NCBI GenBank assembly: GCA_964019055.1
Contig: OZ025207.1
Coordinates: forward strand, 19,886,901 to 19,950,900
DNA from: Anthopleura xanthogrammica
Lineage: Eukaryota; Cnidaria; Anthozoa; Actiniaria; Actiniidae
Length of the DNA stretch: 64,000 nucleotides
Reading direction: 5' to 3'
Below the pieces are notes generated by a model, which saw nothing but the letters and a program-made list of their open reading frames with translations, did no database searches and was not told the origin of the DNA. Made by a program: the position numbers and the translations under genes. Positions 1 through 10,102 of this stretch are shown one piece after another (position 1 is the stretch's first letter; every line of letters starts with the position of its first letter).

Positions 1-367
1 ATTAGGTCGTTGGAGCAGAATTTCAGATGAAGAACGAAGGTTTCTTGAAGGGGTATAGCGGCAGATCAAATCAGCAATATAAGATGGAGCTTGATAAAGG
101 TCCTTTGCCAATAAAATGAGCATGTTTAAAAAGGTCTGAATCAGAGCTGGTCTACCATGAATTTTGGTCAGAACATTAGAGCATTAGATTAGTACAGAGA
201 TGGCAGATTGAAAATTGTATCATTTTATGATAAAATGAGGAGTGTTTTTATTTTAGAAGGCTTTCCTTTGCACCAACATGTTTCAGTATTTTTATTCTTA
301 AAAATGCTTAATTGAACACTCACTGCGGTATTTACTGTGATAAGAATTGTGATTTTTAAATTCTTAC
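1..367. other. Left edge, no gene seen
   Basis: I see no convincing exon here on either strand. It lies downstream of the zinc-finger exon 368-1425, which ends in a good splice donor, so at least one further 3' exon of that minus-strand gene must lie here unrecognised or beyond the left edge. Confidence 0.4.
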
Positions 368-1425
368 CTCATTCGTTAGTTTCTCCATTTTCCTTTCTGT
401 GTGTTGTCGAACTTTCAAAAGATCTGACGTCAGAGGGATAAGCTCTTCACTAGACTTGCCACTTTCTAGTGTTGCCAATGAGCATGCTGACACTTTGTCG
501 TTCCACTCACTCTTCATTAGCTCCAGGAAGTAATGTGCATTTTTGACGATATCCTCGTTCTTCTCTCTCAAACCAACACCTTTAAGAATCTGGGCACACT
601 TCCTGAGGGTGTACCCAAGTTTAAGGCCCAGTGACGGGGTTTCGGCTCTTGTCTCCTTTTCTTTTCTGTGGAACCCACACAACTTTCTCACAGACCTAAT
701 GACTAGGTCAAAGTGTGTGGGGTCTAAAAAATCCTTCAACGTCCCAGCTACTTCTTCATTTATAACTCTCCTGAGCCTTCCTAGCTCTCTCATCTTGTTT
801 GAAACTACTGATGCCTTTCTTTCTCCTGCCTTTTCCACTATCGAATTCCCAAACATCAAAATAACATCATCTTTTTTGCAAATAAACGAAATGTCATCGT
901 CTTTCATTTTACAAAGCACAAGCTCGTTGAGTAAAGTGCTAGACTGTGGGGATGTATATGGTAACAACATCATTTTGCTCTCTGTTATCAGATTTCTACT
1001 TTTCCCCTCATCTTGATTCTTGTCTTGGCCTTCACTTCTTTTAAAGGGGCAGATTTTTTGATGCCGCCAAAGGAGGCCCTTTCTAAGAAAAGCAAGGCAA
1101 TCTGGACATGGGAGGAAATCTTTGGCATCTACCATGGTGTTGTCATAACTAGGTCTATTTCTGACTATTAACTCTCCCTCACCACATGCAATAACTTTTG
1201 CATTGTGGTGATAGTTTCCTTTAAGCAGTAGCCTTCTGAGTGCTTCCTTTCTTTGTTTAGATTTTTTTTTGCATGCCAAGGCAGCGGCAACCTCTCTTTC
1301 ACTTCCATGAACATCCCCAAGATGTCTTGCAATTTTAGAATAAAGCTTGTTACAGTAGTAACAAGCTTGCTTCTTATCATAGATTCTAGTCAAGTATGTA
1401 GACTGCCTGACTTTGCTCACTATCA
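368..1425 (-). CDS. Large exon of zinc-finger-like protein (partial gene)
   Basis: A 1058-nt open exon bounded on the minus strand by an acceptor (TTTCTTTACAG, exon from 1425) and a donor (GTAAGA after GAG at 368). It enters in phase 1 and leaves in phase 0. Near the start is CYYCNKLYSKIARHLGDVH (Cys-x2-Cys with a His pair); about 90 residues on is CPDCLAFLRKGLLWRHQKIC (Cys-x2-Cys, His, Cys). The remainder is charged and mostly helical, including CGFHRKEKE and a SLGLKLGYTLRKCAQIL stretch. From memory this resembles a large uncharacterised family seen in cnidarians and fish; a link to tyrosine-recombinase (Crypton-like) elements is possible but not shown. Neither start nor stop codon is in this exon, so the protein extends both ways. 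Upstream short exons (3175-8966) probably belong to it. Confidence 0.65.
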
Positions 1426-1506
1426 CTGTAAAGAAATCATGAAAATAGAAAATTATTATTTACCACTGACAACAATTAAGTTTACTTATTGTTAATCTAC
1501 TATAAA

Positions 1507-1680
1507 TAAAATAAATGAGAATTAACAGTGGAATCCACCGAGTGGCTCTGCCTCCACTGCATTCCAATTGGAATTTAGAAGTTGATTTTTGAGGAGGGAG
1601 GAAGAACCGGAGAAACCGGAAAAACCCTCGAAGCACAGGAGAGAACCAACACACATAACTCTATTCACATACGACACTAT
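1507..1680 (-). repeat. SINE-like repeat, copy 1 (truncated)
   Basis: Shares a long, nearly identical stretch with 7500-7715, including the CCACTGCATTCCAATTGGAA segment, the GGAGGGAGGAA-ACCGGAG segment and GAAGCACAGGAGAGAACC. The copy stops at the CATACGACAC motif, before the tRNA-like B-box that copy 7500-7715 retains. Confidence 0.6.
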
Positions 1681-2258
1681 AATCTTCTAATAATGCAAGG
1701 ACCCACTTATTCAGATTCTTGGCTGATTAGAAGGCTAGTTAAGGTACGTTATCAGGAGACCTTCACGGCCGATGCTTACCAAGTGATCTGGAATCTTGGC
1801 GCGCAATGCATTGTTTGTCTTAGCGAAAAATTTCAAGTGTTTTTTTATTATCTCTTGGCAAAATGAAATATTTTCCACCAACAACGACGAAATAAGCTTT
1901 TTCTAAAAGATAATTGGTGAATTTTAGCATGGATGAGTTTTATTTTCTTTATTTTCGAGCAAAAGCTGTCGTAAATCGAGCCGAAAACCTGGAACTAGGA
2001 AACTTTGAGCTACGAAGAAAATGCTCTCTGATTGGCTAATTCCTTCTGCCGGAGAGAAGCGAAATCACCTGGTACTAAAAACTTTGTAGTGCAATAACTA
2101 CTTTGTCTGATGTCCATACAAGTATATTATATTTTCTTAAAGTTGAATATTTAACAGGGCTTTCAATCATGTAAATTATTTTTCCATCATCGATTTCGTT
2201 AGTTTTTTAGGTTTCGAGTTTAATCATTTTTTACCGCTCCTTGTGTTTGGTATTTTAA

Positions 2259-3120
2259 GAGCGACTGTCTACTAATACCGAGCGAGGGCTGGTAACAGAA
2301 AAAAATCGATGTTCTTTATTTTTTTGGTCCAGAGCTTGGTATTAGTGAGTAAGTAAGTTTTAGGGGTCTCTTTAACCTTGTCCTGTAAAGTCACAACACA
2401 TTTTCCAGCAAATTTAAATTAAGATATTGGTTTTTCAGCTAATTTATAAACATTTTCACACAGTTTTTAGGCTCATAGGCTTATTTTCTATTTTTTGAGT
2501 CCGTGAAACTCGCCATATTTTCAGTCCGAGAAAACCTTGCTCAAGGACTCAAATTAAAAAAAATCAATTATATATGACATTTTGGTATAATCCATCGTCA
2601 GAATCTTTTGAAACTTCGGATTCTAAGCAAGTTAATCTGAATCTTAGAAAATGTGAAAATTAGATTGGGGAAATCTCAACAGCGCTCACAATACAAGTTT
2701 TGAACAAACCTGTTCAAGGACACGAATTAAAAAAAAATGATTCTATATGCCAGCTAAGTTGATCCCCTTCCCCCAAAGGAATTATGGGTCACTACTTTTG
2801 GTTAGCATTTTTCGAGTATTTTCCGCCATGAGTTCGACTAGCGTTTACGATTAATTTAAAGAAGAAAGATCTCGTATTTCATAAATTCTCTTGGCAGAAT
2901 AATGGGGAAATGCTAATCAAAATACAATGTCGAATCCTCAATTCTGATTGGTTGACCTTGAGTTTGTTCTGAAGGTCAACTCAGCTGGTGTGGAAGAAAT
3001 AAAACCCAGCACATTTACTTACTCACTGATACCTAGCTCTGGGCCAAAAATAAAGAAAATCAATTTTTTCACTCTTGCCGCTGATTTTCGATTTGGCTCA
3101 ATGTTAGTGGACAGTCGCTC
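2259..3120. mobile_element. TTAA-flanked inverted-repeat DNA element (nonautonomous)
   Basis: Both ends read GAGCGACTGTC inward and are immediately flanked by TTAA (2255-2258 and 3121-3124). Inside the ends, inverted similarity continues around the repeated ACTAATACCGAG / TGATACCTAGCTC segments. There is no ORF for a transposase in the 862 bp. TTAA target duplication is known for piggyBac-type elements; the terminal bases are not the classical piggyBac CCC, so the superfamily is inferred only from the target site. Confidence 0.7.
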
Positions 3121-3174
3121 TTAATGAAAACATTTTATATTAAAATTAAGTTTTGAATGTTTTTGTGTACTTGC

Positions 3175-3228
3175 CTCCAGTGATTTTAACCTCTACATCC
3201 ATATTTTTGTCCTTTGACGTTTCTTCAA
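3175..3228 (-). CDS. Short internal exon of the zinc-finger gene, GC donor
   Basis: Minus-strand exon of 54 nt between acceptor TTTATTTATAG (exon from 3228) and a GC donor, GGAG|GCAAGT. In phase 1-1 it reads V-EETSKDKNMDVEVKITG. Phase agrees with the zinc-finger exon downstream (phase 1 entry). Assignment to the same gene is inference from strand, order and phase. Confidence 0.5.
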
Positions 3229-3383
3229 CTATAAATAAAAAAAGGTATTTATAATAATTGAAAAGTAATAAATCAGTTTTCCTTCATATCTTTATATTAT
3301 AGTAGGGCATTGCCTTTGTCAAGAATTCAAAATAAAAAATTGGGGTCACCATTCTTGTTTTTGATTTATTTTGACATGTAAAT

Positions 3384-3545
3384 ATGGCTTTCGTTTGTGT
3401 TTTGATACGGACCGAACCAAAAATATTAAAGCCTTGGTGTGCCAGGTCTGTGGTTGATAGGACATTGACATTGGCGGATTTGTTTCACAAGTTCACTCCA
3501 GGAGAATTTGACGAGCGACAAAGTATTAATATTCTAACAGCACAG
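3384..3545 (+). CDS. Possible first coding exon of a plus-strand gene
   Basis: An ATG at 3384 opens 54 codons (MAFVCVLIRTEPKILKPW at the start, DERQSINILTAQ at the end) that stop exactly at a good donor, CAG|GTAAGG, in phase 0. The frame closes five codons into the intron. The exon is nested antisense in an intron of the zinc-finger gene. I could not find a convincing next exon and do not recognise the protein; a transposon-derived exon or a chance ORF are alternatives. Confidence 0.4.
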
Positions 3546-3769
3546 GTAAGGAATCAAATATAAAATCTATAGCTACAAACATACTGTGGCGTGAAATACT
3601 TAGATACAAGATTAGATTGCCATATATACAAGTTTTCTCTTGTAAGAAAAAGCACTGAATTGGAAATAATAAAAAGTTAGAAAATAAAAAAAAATGGCCT
3701 AATATATCATCCCCCAAATAGCTTGGAAGAACCACCACACAAGAGATTTTAGTTTTTATTTGAGTTTAC

Positions 3770-3818
3770 CTTGAGGAGTGCTGTTTTTGTTCCTTTTTGA
3801 AAGAGGTTCTTGTGATTT
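3770..3818 (-). CDS. Candidate short exon of the zinc-finger gene
   Basis: 49 nt between acceptor CTTACCTCAACAG and donor CAAG|GTAAAC. Read phase 0 to 1 it gives KSQEPLSKRNKNSTPQ and joins in phase to exon 3175-3228. Low complexity, hydrophilic; no domain. Confidence 0.4.
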
Positions 3819-3871
3819 CTGTTGAGGTAAGTTTTTGATAAACATACAGAAAGATAAGGATATGTACAAAC

Positions 3872-4107
3872 CACAGGGAGCCCAATTTAGACAAAAGATA
3901 AATCGTGTTTAATAAATTTTCTTAATTCATGGTCAAGGTAATGTCCTCTATAATACGAACGAACAAAAAAATCCGTAAAAAGTGCACTCGAACATTTTTT
4001 TCGCGCGCGCCTTTGTTTTCCTATATAATTCCTCTATGGTATCCTACGTGTGGAATTTAACATTGTTATTTTCACCTTTTACTTTTATCTAAATTGGGCT
4101 CCCTGTG
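3872..4107. mobile_element. hAT-like MITE with 8-bp target duplication
   Basis: A 236-bp element with terminal inverted repeats beginning CACAGGGAGCCCAATTTAGA, flanked on both sides by the identical octamer GTACAAAC (3864-3871 and 4108-4115). An 8-bp duplication and a CAGGG-like end are typical of hAT elements. No ORF. Single ends of the same family occur near 10826 and 25730. Confidence 0.8.
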
Positions 4108-4993
4108 GTACAAACAGACTTAAAAGTGCATGGGCAAATTTTTCTCTTTATAATTATACTGTTTGAATTAAAAAAGTGCAGGCTATATTTTATGGCTCTC
4201 TCCAAATTTTGCTTGTCATTATTTAAACATGATTCTTAAGGAGGTTTGTCTGGGTTTAAAAATGTCTTGACTTTAAACAGCCACAAATCCTGTTCTAGAG
4301 TAGTATCAATTGACTTGAAAATTTGAGGAACAACTACTTAAAGTTGGATTTTGATATAATCAATGCACATTTTAGGAATTCGAGCGCTTTTGCAGCCACA
4401 CCCTGAGGAAGTCATAGAAAATCTTTATTGCACATTTTCTCAAATCTAGACTTGGACAGAAATAAACTAGAACACGACAAACTTTTAGTAATATGACTTG
4501 AGTGAGGCAAAGTTTGAAGTAAAATTATGAGAGTGTTTTTAAGGGCAATATTTTGATAAGAAAAAAATATAATAATGGGTTTTTTATTCCTTTGACTGAC
4601 AAAAACTATTTATATGTTATCTTAAACACATAGTCTAAACCTATATTCTGACAAGCTTTCAAGCACAATTCGTTATTCTCTATATTTTGGCACCACATAA
4701 ATGGTGAATTTAAGAGATTTTAAAATTTAACATTTGTGTCTTCAAAAGAGAATAACTTTAAAACTAGTTGATGAATATTTTAACTTGGTTAATGCAATTC
4801 TAACATGTATCATAATTTTGTATAGATTGTACTTGAATTATCCCCCCCCCCCTCCCCCTAAAAAAACACCAAACGCATAGCACATGGCATGGCAAACTTA
4901 CTGTAAGACTAATGCAAAATTAACATATGAATCGTCGGCTGTGCGTTTTTTTTTGTTTTTTTTTTGAAGGGCATAAATGAATCCTATACTCAC

Positions 4994-5026
4994 AGTTGAG
5001 GAGTATCCCATTCCAGATCTAGACTT
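4994..5026 (-). CDS. Candidate 33-nt exon of the zinc-finger gene
   Basis: Bounded by acceptor TTTCTACAATTGCAG and donor ACT|GTGAGT on the minus strand. Phase 0-0 reading is KSRSGMGYSST, which joins in phase to exon 3770-3818. Called only from splice signals and phase. Confidence 0.35.
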
Positions 5027-5250
5027 CTGCAATTGTAGAAAGTAAACATTTATTATTATTAACATGTAATAATACAAATATAATGCAGGGATTATTTATA
5101 GTCCCATTGCCCCTGTAACCCCCCCCCCCTCCCCCGCCAATTAAATTTGCTCTCTTTACCAAAATTTAATTAATTAATATATTATGCTACTAATTGTCTT
5201 TTCTCTTCCCTCTCAGATATTGTGTCAGATATGATTTAAATTCTAAGGTC

Positions 5251-5382
5251 AGGGACCGTAGAGCGTAGTTTTGATTGGGGGGGCAAACGACCACCAAATA
5301 CTGGAAGACCTAGGGGGTTTGGGGGCATGCTCCCATTATTGGGGGGCTATAGCCCCCCAGCCCCCCCTACTCCGCGGTCCCT
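5251..5382. mobile_element. Small inverted-repeat MITE
   Basis: 132 bp with ends AGGGACCG / CGGTCCCT and an internal GGGGGGCTATAGCCCCCC palindrome, able to fold into a nearly continuous hairpin. No coding capacity. Confidence 0.6.
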
Positions 5383-6000
5383 GAAGGTAAAAATCAATGA
5401 CAGAAGTTCTTTTGTGGGTTATAAAGCTTGCCATTACATTTCGCAAAAATTTATTGCAAGCAATGAAATTTGAAAATTTATCACATGAACATTTTGTCAA
5501 AGTTGTTGTTCAAGTGTTTTATAAGTTATCAACATACGTCTTTTTGTAATACTTGAGGTAATACTTGCAAATGCTCATCATCATCATTATCATCATCTAG
5601 ATCTGTTGAAAGATGTTGTTAAATCCAAACATAATGATCAGTAAGCTGTTCTTTATTTCCTTTGTTAAATAATATAATTATAACTATATTTTGGTAGTAG
5701 TACTGACATCATTGGCTTTACGCTTATAAAAAGTTACAATGACTCTGGGGGAACCCCCTGTGCAAGAATTGTCCAGATTTTTATGATGAATTGCAACTAC
5801 AGATAGATCAGAGACTAATGAAATGGAGGTTTGTTTTTCAATTGGGGTTTCAAAGGTTTAATGATCTATTAACTGCTGCATCTGCTACAAGAACGTGATA
5901 GGGATTGTTTTAAACGAACTCTTACTATCTAGAGTTACATATAGTATGTGATCTAGTAACTATAACTGCATGCTGTTAACAATAACAATGACACTCTTAC

Positions 6001-6030
6001 CAGTCTCGCAAACTATATCATCTTTGGGGT
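6001..6030 (-). CDS. 30-nt exon of the zinc-finger gene
   Basis: Exon between acceptor TATTCTCTTTTACAG and donor ACTG|GTAAGAGTG, phase 1-1, encoding (D)PKDDIVCET. Its acceptor and downstream intron sequence match those of exon 8148-8174 (shared TCTCTTTTACAG and GATAAATAGGAATAATATTTAC), so the two are duplicated exon-plus-intron units. Confidence 0.6.
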
Positions 6031-6133
6031 CTGTAAAAGAGAATACAAGTATTATAGATAAATAGGAATAATATTTACACCTGCCAGTGATTTAGTGACT
6101 CTTGTGGTGAATAAAATGATCCCTTTTCTTTCC

Positions 6134-6135
<2 letters not shown>

Positions 6136-6162
<27 letters not shown>
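6136..6162 (+). repeat. Poly-A run
   Basis: An uninterrupted run of about 27 A. It could be a slipped microsatellite or the tail of a retroposed fragment; no flanking target duplication was recognised. Confidence 0.6.
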
Positions 6163-6165
<3 letters not shown>

Positions 6166-7273
6166 AAAACATGCCCAAATTCTCATGCCAACAGTAGTAG
6201 TACAACATGAACATGCCACCAGTAAACGTCATCCCTCATCTGACAGTGATGTAAGTCCAAAGTCCAAGTGTGGAATGGAATGTAAACTAAGATTTTTACT
6301 ACAAGTTTTTACGTACGTTTTTGAGCTACTGCATTGGATTCTATTTCGTCATTGCTGAAAGTACACAATTAACATGAGATTCATTGTTAGAAGTGTACTC
6401 TAGCTGTTTAACATGGTGATTTTAAAAGGAATCTCATCTAGGATAGCAATTACACATACTATAATTAGTAGTAACTTTACGCAATAGTAACCAGGGATAG
6501 AAGCACCCACCATGTGGGCCCTTTTAGCTGTATATAAGTATGTCTAAAGATGAGAGGAGACTATATCAAAGTGCAGCTTTTTCTTATAGAAAAAAGAAAC
6601 AGTTTCTTCAACCATAGATTATTTTAATACCAAGCTTTTGGCATGGGCCCGTGATGGCCCATCATCAGGGTGAAAGGAATAAATCAACGAAACAGAAAAA
6701 CGTCAAAGAAACTGTTTCTATTTTCTATATGATACCGACCAACATGGAAATATTAGCTTTTTCCTTGTCAGAAAGCATGCATGATCAGAGTAATTTTCTT
6801 AAAATGCAAGGATTGTTCAACATTTTTGAAAATTACACAAATTAATGCATGTCACTAAGAACTCAATGGGATAACATTATGAATAAATATCCATTATAAA
6901 TACAAAATAACTTCTTTTTGAGTTAGTTGTAGAATTTGCAGCCATTTTTTATATAAAATATAGTGTTTCTTTTTTTCTCCACATTTTGCCATAAGTTTTC
7001 CTTTAAATTTGATGCATGTGCAAATTTTGAAGCTTAATTATTAATATTGATCTATTCAAATTTAATTAATTTCACTTATTTCCAAAAATTATGCATTCAT
7101 AAAAAAATTACAGTCAAAATGGCTCAAAAGTATCCCCCTTAATTAAAGATTCCCTTTCATTATTCGAATATAAGTTGATTATTAAATTCACTTCGAGTTT
7201 TCACTATGAATTTTGGAAGATTCAAAACTTTACATTCATGTAAATTTGAATATTGATATTAAATATACATTAC

Positions 7274-7361
7274 CTATACTCATCAGAGCTCGAGTAAAAA
7301 TCTTGAATTTTTTGCTTTTTCCTTTCCAGCTTGTTGGACATTGAGAGTTCATAAAGTAATT
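7274..7361 (-). CDS. Candidate 88-nt exon of the zinc-finger gene
   Basis: Acceptor CTTCTGTTTAACAG and donor TATAG|GTAATG bound an open stretch. Phase 1 gives ELLYELSMSNKLERKKQK then IQDFYSSSDEY; phase 0 is also open, so the frame is not settled. Phase 1 follows naturally from exon 7447-7489. Confidence 0.4.
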
Positions 7362-7446
7362 CTGTTAAACAGAAGTGAAAGTGTTTTTTTTACAATAGGT
7401 TATACTTAGTGAAAAACAAATTAGAAAAATAATCATTAAAGCTCAC

Positions 7447-7489
7447 CATCTTCGAATTCATTATCTTTGCTGTCTAGACTCTCGTCATC
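7447..7489 (-). CDS. Candidate acidic short exon of the zinc-finger gene
   Basis: 43 nt between acceptor TTTAAATCTAG and donor GATG|GTGAGC. Phase 0 gives the acidic string DDESLDSKDNEFED. An internal TCTAG could serve as an alternative acceptor giving a 27-nt phase 1-1 exon like its upstream neighbours. Confidence 0.4.
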
Positions 7490-7499
7490 CTAGATTTAA

Positions 7500-7715
7500 A
7501 TAATAAATAAATGCGAATTAACAGTGGAATCCACAGAGTGGCTCTTACTCCACTGCATTCCAATTGGAATTTAGAAGTTGATTTTTGAGGAGGGAGGAAA
7601 AACCGGAGAACCCAGAAAAATCCTCGAAGCACAGGAGAGAACCAACAAGCAACTCTATACTCACATACGACACCGAGCCCAGCGGGGCTCGAACTCGGGT
7701 TGCCTTGGTAAGATC
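7500..7715 (-). repeat. SINE-like repeat, copy 2 (with tRNA-like B-box)
   Basis: Same family as 1507-1680 and 47137-47290. On the minus strand the head contains a B-box-like GAGTTCGAGCC, as expected of a tRNA-derived SINE promoter; the body carries the GAAGCACAGGAGAGAACC segment in plus orientation. Confidence 0.6.
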
Positions 7716-8147
7716 ATAGATTGTATCTTAATGAAAGTCATGATGATCATTTTTCATTACACTGTGTCTTATAGTTGCCATCCATATAATTATTATGCTG
7801 TTGTTGCTTTTTCTAGTAAATTATCTCAAAAAAAAAAAAAAAGATATCATCTGGCTTACATCTGTATCTTTCCAGGGTTCTTTGCGCTTGCTCCCTAAAA
7901 CTGTTCATGGAAGAAAAAAATGTGATTTGTTTTTTTCTCTGGATTACATGTATTTGGGTAAATCGTATAAACATATATATATCCTATTTTTTTGCCAGAG
8001 TATACCTTAAAGCAATTTGACTAGACAATAATAACAACTATAACAATAAATAATAATAATAAATTTTATTAGAATATAGGAACAATATCAGTATATTTAC
8101 TTGAGTGATCATATCTAAATAGTAACCTACTAATAAAATGATCTTAC

Positions 8148-8174
8148 CGGTCTTGGCAAGTGTATCATCTGTAA
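8148..8174 (-). CDS. 27-nt micro-exon, zinc-finger gene
   Basis: Acceptor GAATTCTCTTTTACAG, donor ACCG|GTAAGATC, phase 1-1, encodes (V)TDDTLAKT. It shares splice-site and intron sequence with the 6001-6030 unit, so it is part of the tandemly duplicated exon series. Confidence 0.6.
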
Positions 8175-8265
8175 CTGTAAAAGAGAATTCATACCATGAA
8201 CGATAAATAGGAATAATATTTACTCAATTGATCTATAGCTAGTAACTAATAGTTGCTACTCTTAC

Positions 8266-8277
8266 CATCAGTAACAG
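8266..8277 (-). CDS. 12-nt micro-exon, zinc-finger gene
   Basis: Only CTGTTACTGATG lies between acceptor ACATTTTTACAG and donor GATG|GTAAGAGT. It is phase 1-1, adding (A)VTD. Flanking introns repeat those of 8148-8174, which supports a shortened duplicate. Use in mRNA needs transcript data. Confidence 0.45.
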
Positions 8278-8471
8278 CTGTAAAAATGTCGATAAAATCA
8301 TAGATTTATAGGATAATATATTTACTCATGATCATGATCAAGTGATCTAGCAACTACTATTAATTAATCAATTAATCTATTAATCCCTCCCTCACTCTTT
8401 CCCTCCTTCCATATATTCAGGATACCAGATATTCGACATTATAATGCTATTCAGCATTAATGTAGACTCAC

Positions 8472-8501
8472 CTTGTTCATCAGCACCTGAGGATTTTGTG
8501 G
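8472..8501 (-). CDS. 30-nt tandem exon, copy A
   Basis: Phase 1-1 exon encoding (A)TKSSGADEQ, acceptor TTACATATCAACAG, donor CAAG|GTGAGTC. Near-identical to 8763-8792 and 8937-8966, with homologous introns on both sides. Symmetric phase means it can be kept or skipped without breaking the frame. Confidence 0.65.
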
Positions 8502-8762
8502 CTGTTGATATGTAAGATATACTAAGTTAATATTTTAGGTTGTTACATTTTAGTAATTTAAAGGATTCATCCCCTCCCTTAACTTGTTCCCTCCTTTGAA
8601 TTCCTACCCTCCCTCCCTCGTTCTGTCCCTTCTTCCCTCCCTTAAGCTTCTACACCCTCTTGTTCCCTCCCTTAGCTTCCTCCCTCCATTTATTCAGATC
8701 TAGAGCTAAAGCACATGATATACCAGATATTGAGCATTTACTCTTCAGCATTGTAGACTCAC

Positions 8763-8792
8763 CTTGTTCATCAGCACCTGAGGATCTTGTAA
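8763..8792 (-). CDS. 30-nt tandem exon, copy B
   Basis: Encodes (V)TRSSGADEQ; the last 20 nt are identical to copy A. Acceptor ATCAATTAACAG, donor CAAG|GTGAGTC, phase 1-1. Confidence 0.65.
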
Positions 8793-8936
8793 CTGTTAAT
8801 TGATATGTAAGATACCAAGTTAATAATTATTATTATTGGTTAATATTACTGACATTCATCCCTCTCTTTCTTTCCCTCCTTTCATATAATTCCCAGATAT
8901 TTAACATATATGCTATCCAGCATATTGTAGACTCAC

Positions 8937-8966
8937 CTTGCTCATCAGTACCTGAGGATTTTACAA
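8937..8966 (-). CDS. 30-nt tandem exon, copy C
   Basis: Encodes (V)VKSSGTDEQ, acceptor ATCATATCAACAG, donor CAAG|GTGAGTC, phase 1-1. It is the most upstream recognised exon of the minus-strand gene; the 5' end and start codon were not found. Confidence 0.65.
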
Positions 8967-9601
8967 CTGTTGATATGATTGTAAGATACTAAGTTAATAT
9001 TTTAGGTTCTTGAACTCATTAATAATTCATAAGCCAAGCTTTCTATCAGAACCTTCTATTCATGCAGTCAGGTGGATGAATCTTATACCCAATGAAACAC
9101 CAGATCAAGGTCTTACTTGCTTGCTAAGCCAACATTTAGCACAAATATGGTGAGCCCACGCTCATACATGCTTAAGGAGGCTTGAAATGGTTTTCCTTGA
9201 ACAAGCGCACACGTTCTTATATTAAATGACGTAGCACTGAATCATTTGACATGGAAATAGGAAAATTTTGTCCCAAAAAAACCTCATACTTAAACTAAAA
9301 TAACTTTAAAACTTGACAGTAAATCGTTTTAAAACTTTGCATGTGGCTTTTATTTAATGGTTCGTAAGTGCTAAGAAAAAATTAAAAAATTCTGTAATGG
9401 GGAATGTCCTTAAAATAAACTCATTGATTTTTTAAAATTTAAAACGATTTTTACCGTGCGGTTTTTGAGTTATGATTTTTTAAATGAAAAAATTTGCACA
9501 CATTTAAAGTGTCCTATCGTTGTCATAGAAACGTGTAACGTCATATTTTTCTTTTCATTCCAACCTTTACTTTATGGTCTTTCGTCTTCTGGGTCAACTT
9601 A

Positions 9602-10040
9602 GGGACCAGTCATTATTTATGTGGGGGGGGAGGATTTTTTTTGTCTGCATTATAAAATTTTCCCCTGACCCACCCCTTGAAGTATTAAATTTAATTTTTG
9701 ACCCACCCCATATGGAATTCATTTCAGAGGTATCTTTTCTCGATTCTGTATATATCAAACCATTCATTATACAGTTGTTAAAAAATTACACATCTCTTAA
9801 ACAACCTCTCTCCCCCTCACCAACAACCCTCCCTCATTCCATAGCTTGGGTCCGAATACCTGTTTTTGCTTGAATATATTCTTGTACATTTACATTTGCT
9901 TGAATATATTCTTGCATTTTTACAACTGAAATTTTATTTTGACCCACCCCCTTTCTTTGAAAAATATGAGCCTGACCCCCCCCCCCTTTGATTTCTCCCC
10001 CCCCCCCCCCCCCCCCCCACATAAATAATGACCGGTCCCC
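9602..10040. mobile_element. GGGACCAGTC-ended inverted-repeat element
   Basis: Ends GGGACCAGTCATTATTTATG and its near-complement ATAAATAATGACCGGTCCC, with G/C homopolymers and repeated GACCCACCCC inside. Related in layout to the GGGACTGGTCATAAAG family at 19884, 25137 and 28508. No coding capacity. Confidence 0.6.
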
Positions 10041-10102
10041 TACGGTCATATATTAGTCATATAAAGTTTTTTAGGGTCATTTTTGTTAGTCTATATGCAA
10101 GT

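Noticed and set aside
543..1016. Plus-strand 157-aa ORF
   Set aside because: Antisense shadow of the zinc-finger exon on the minus strand; low-complexity Ser/Phe/Leu content and no splice or domain support.
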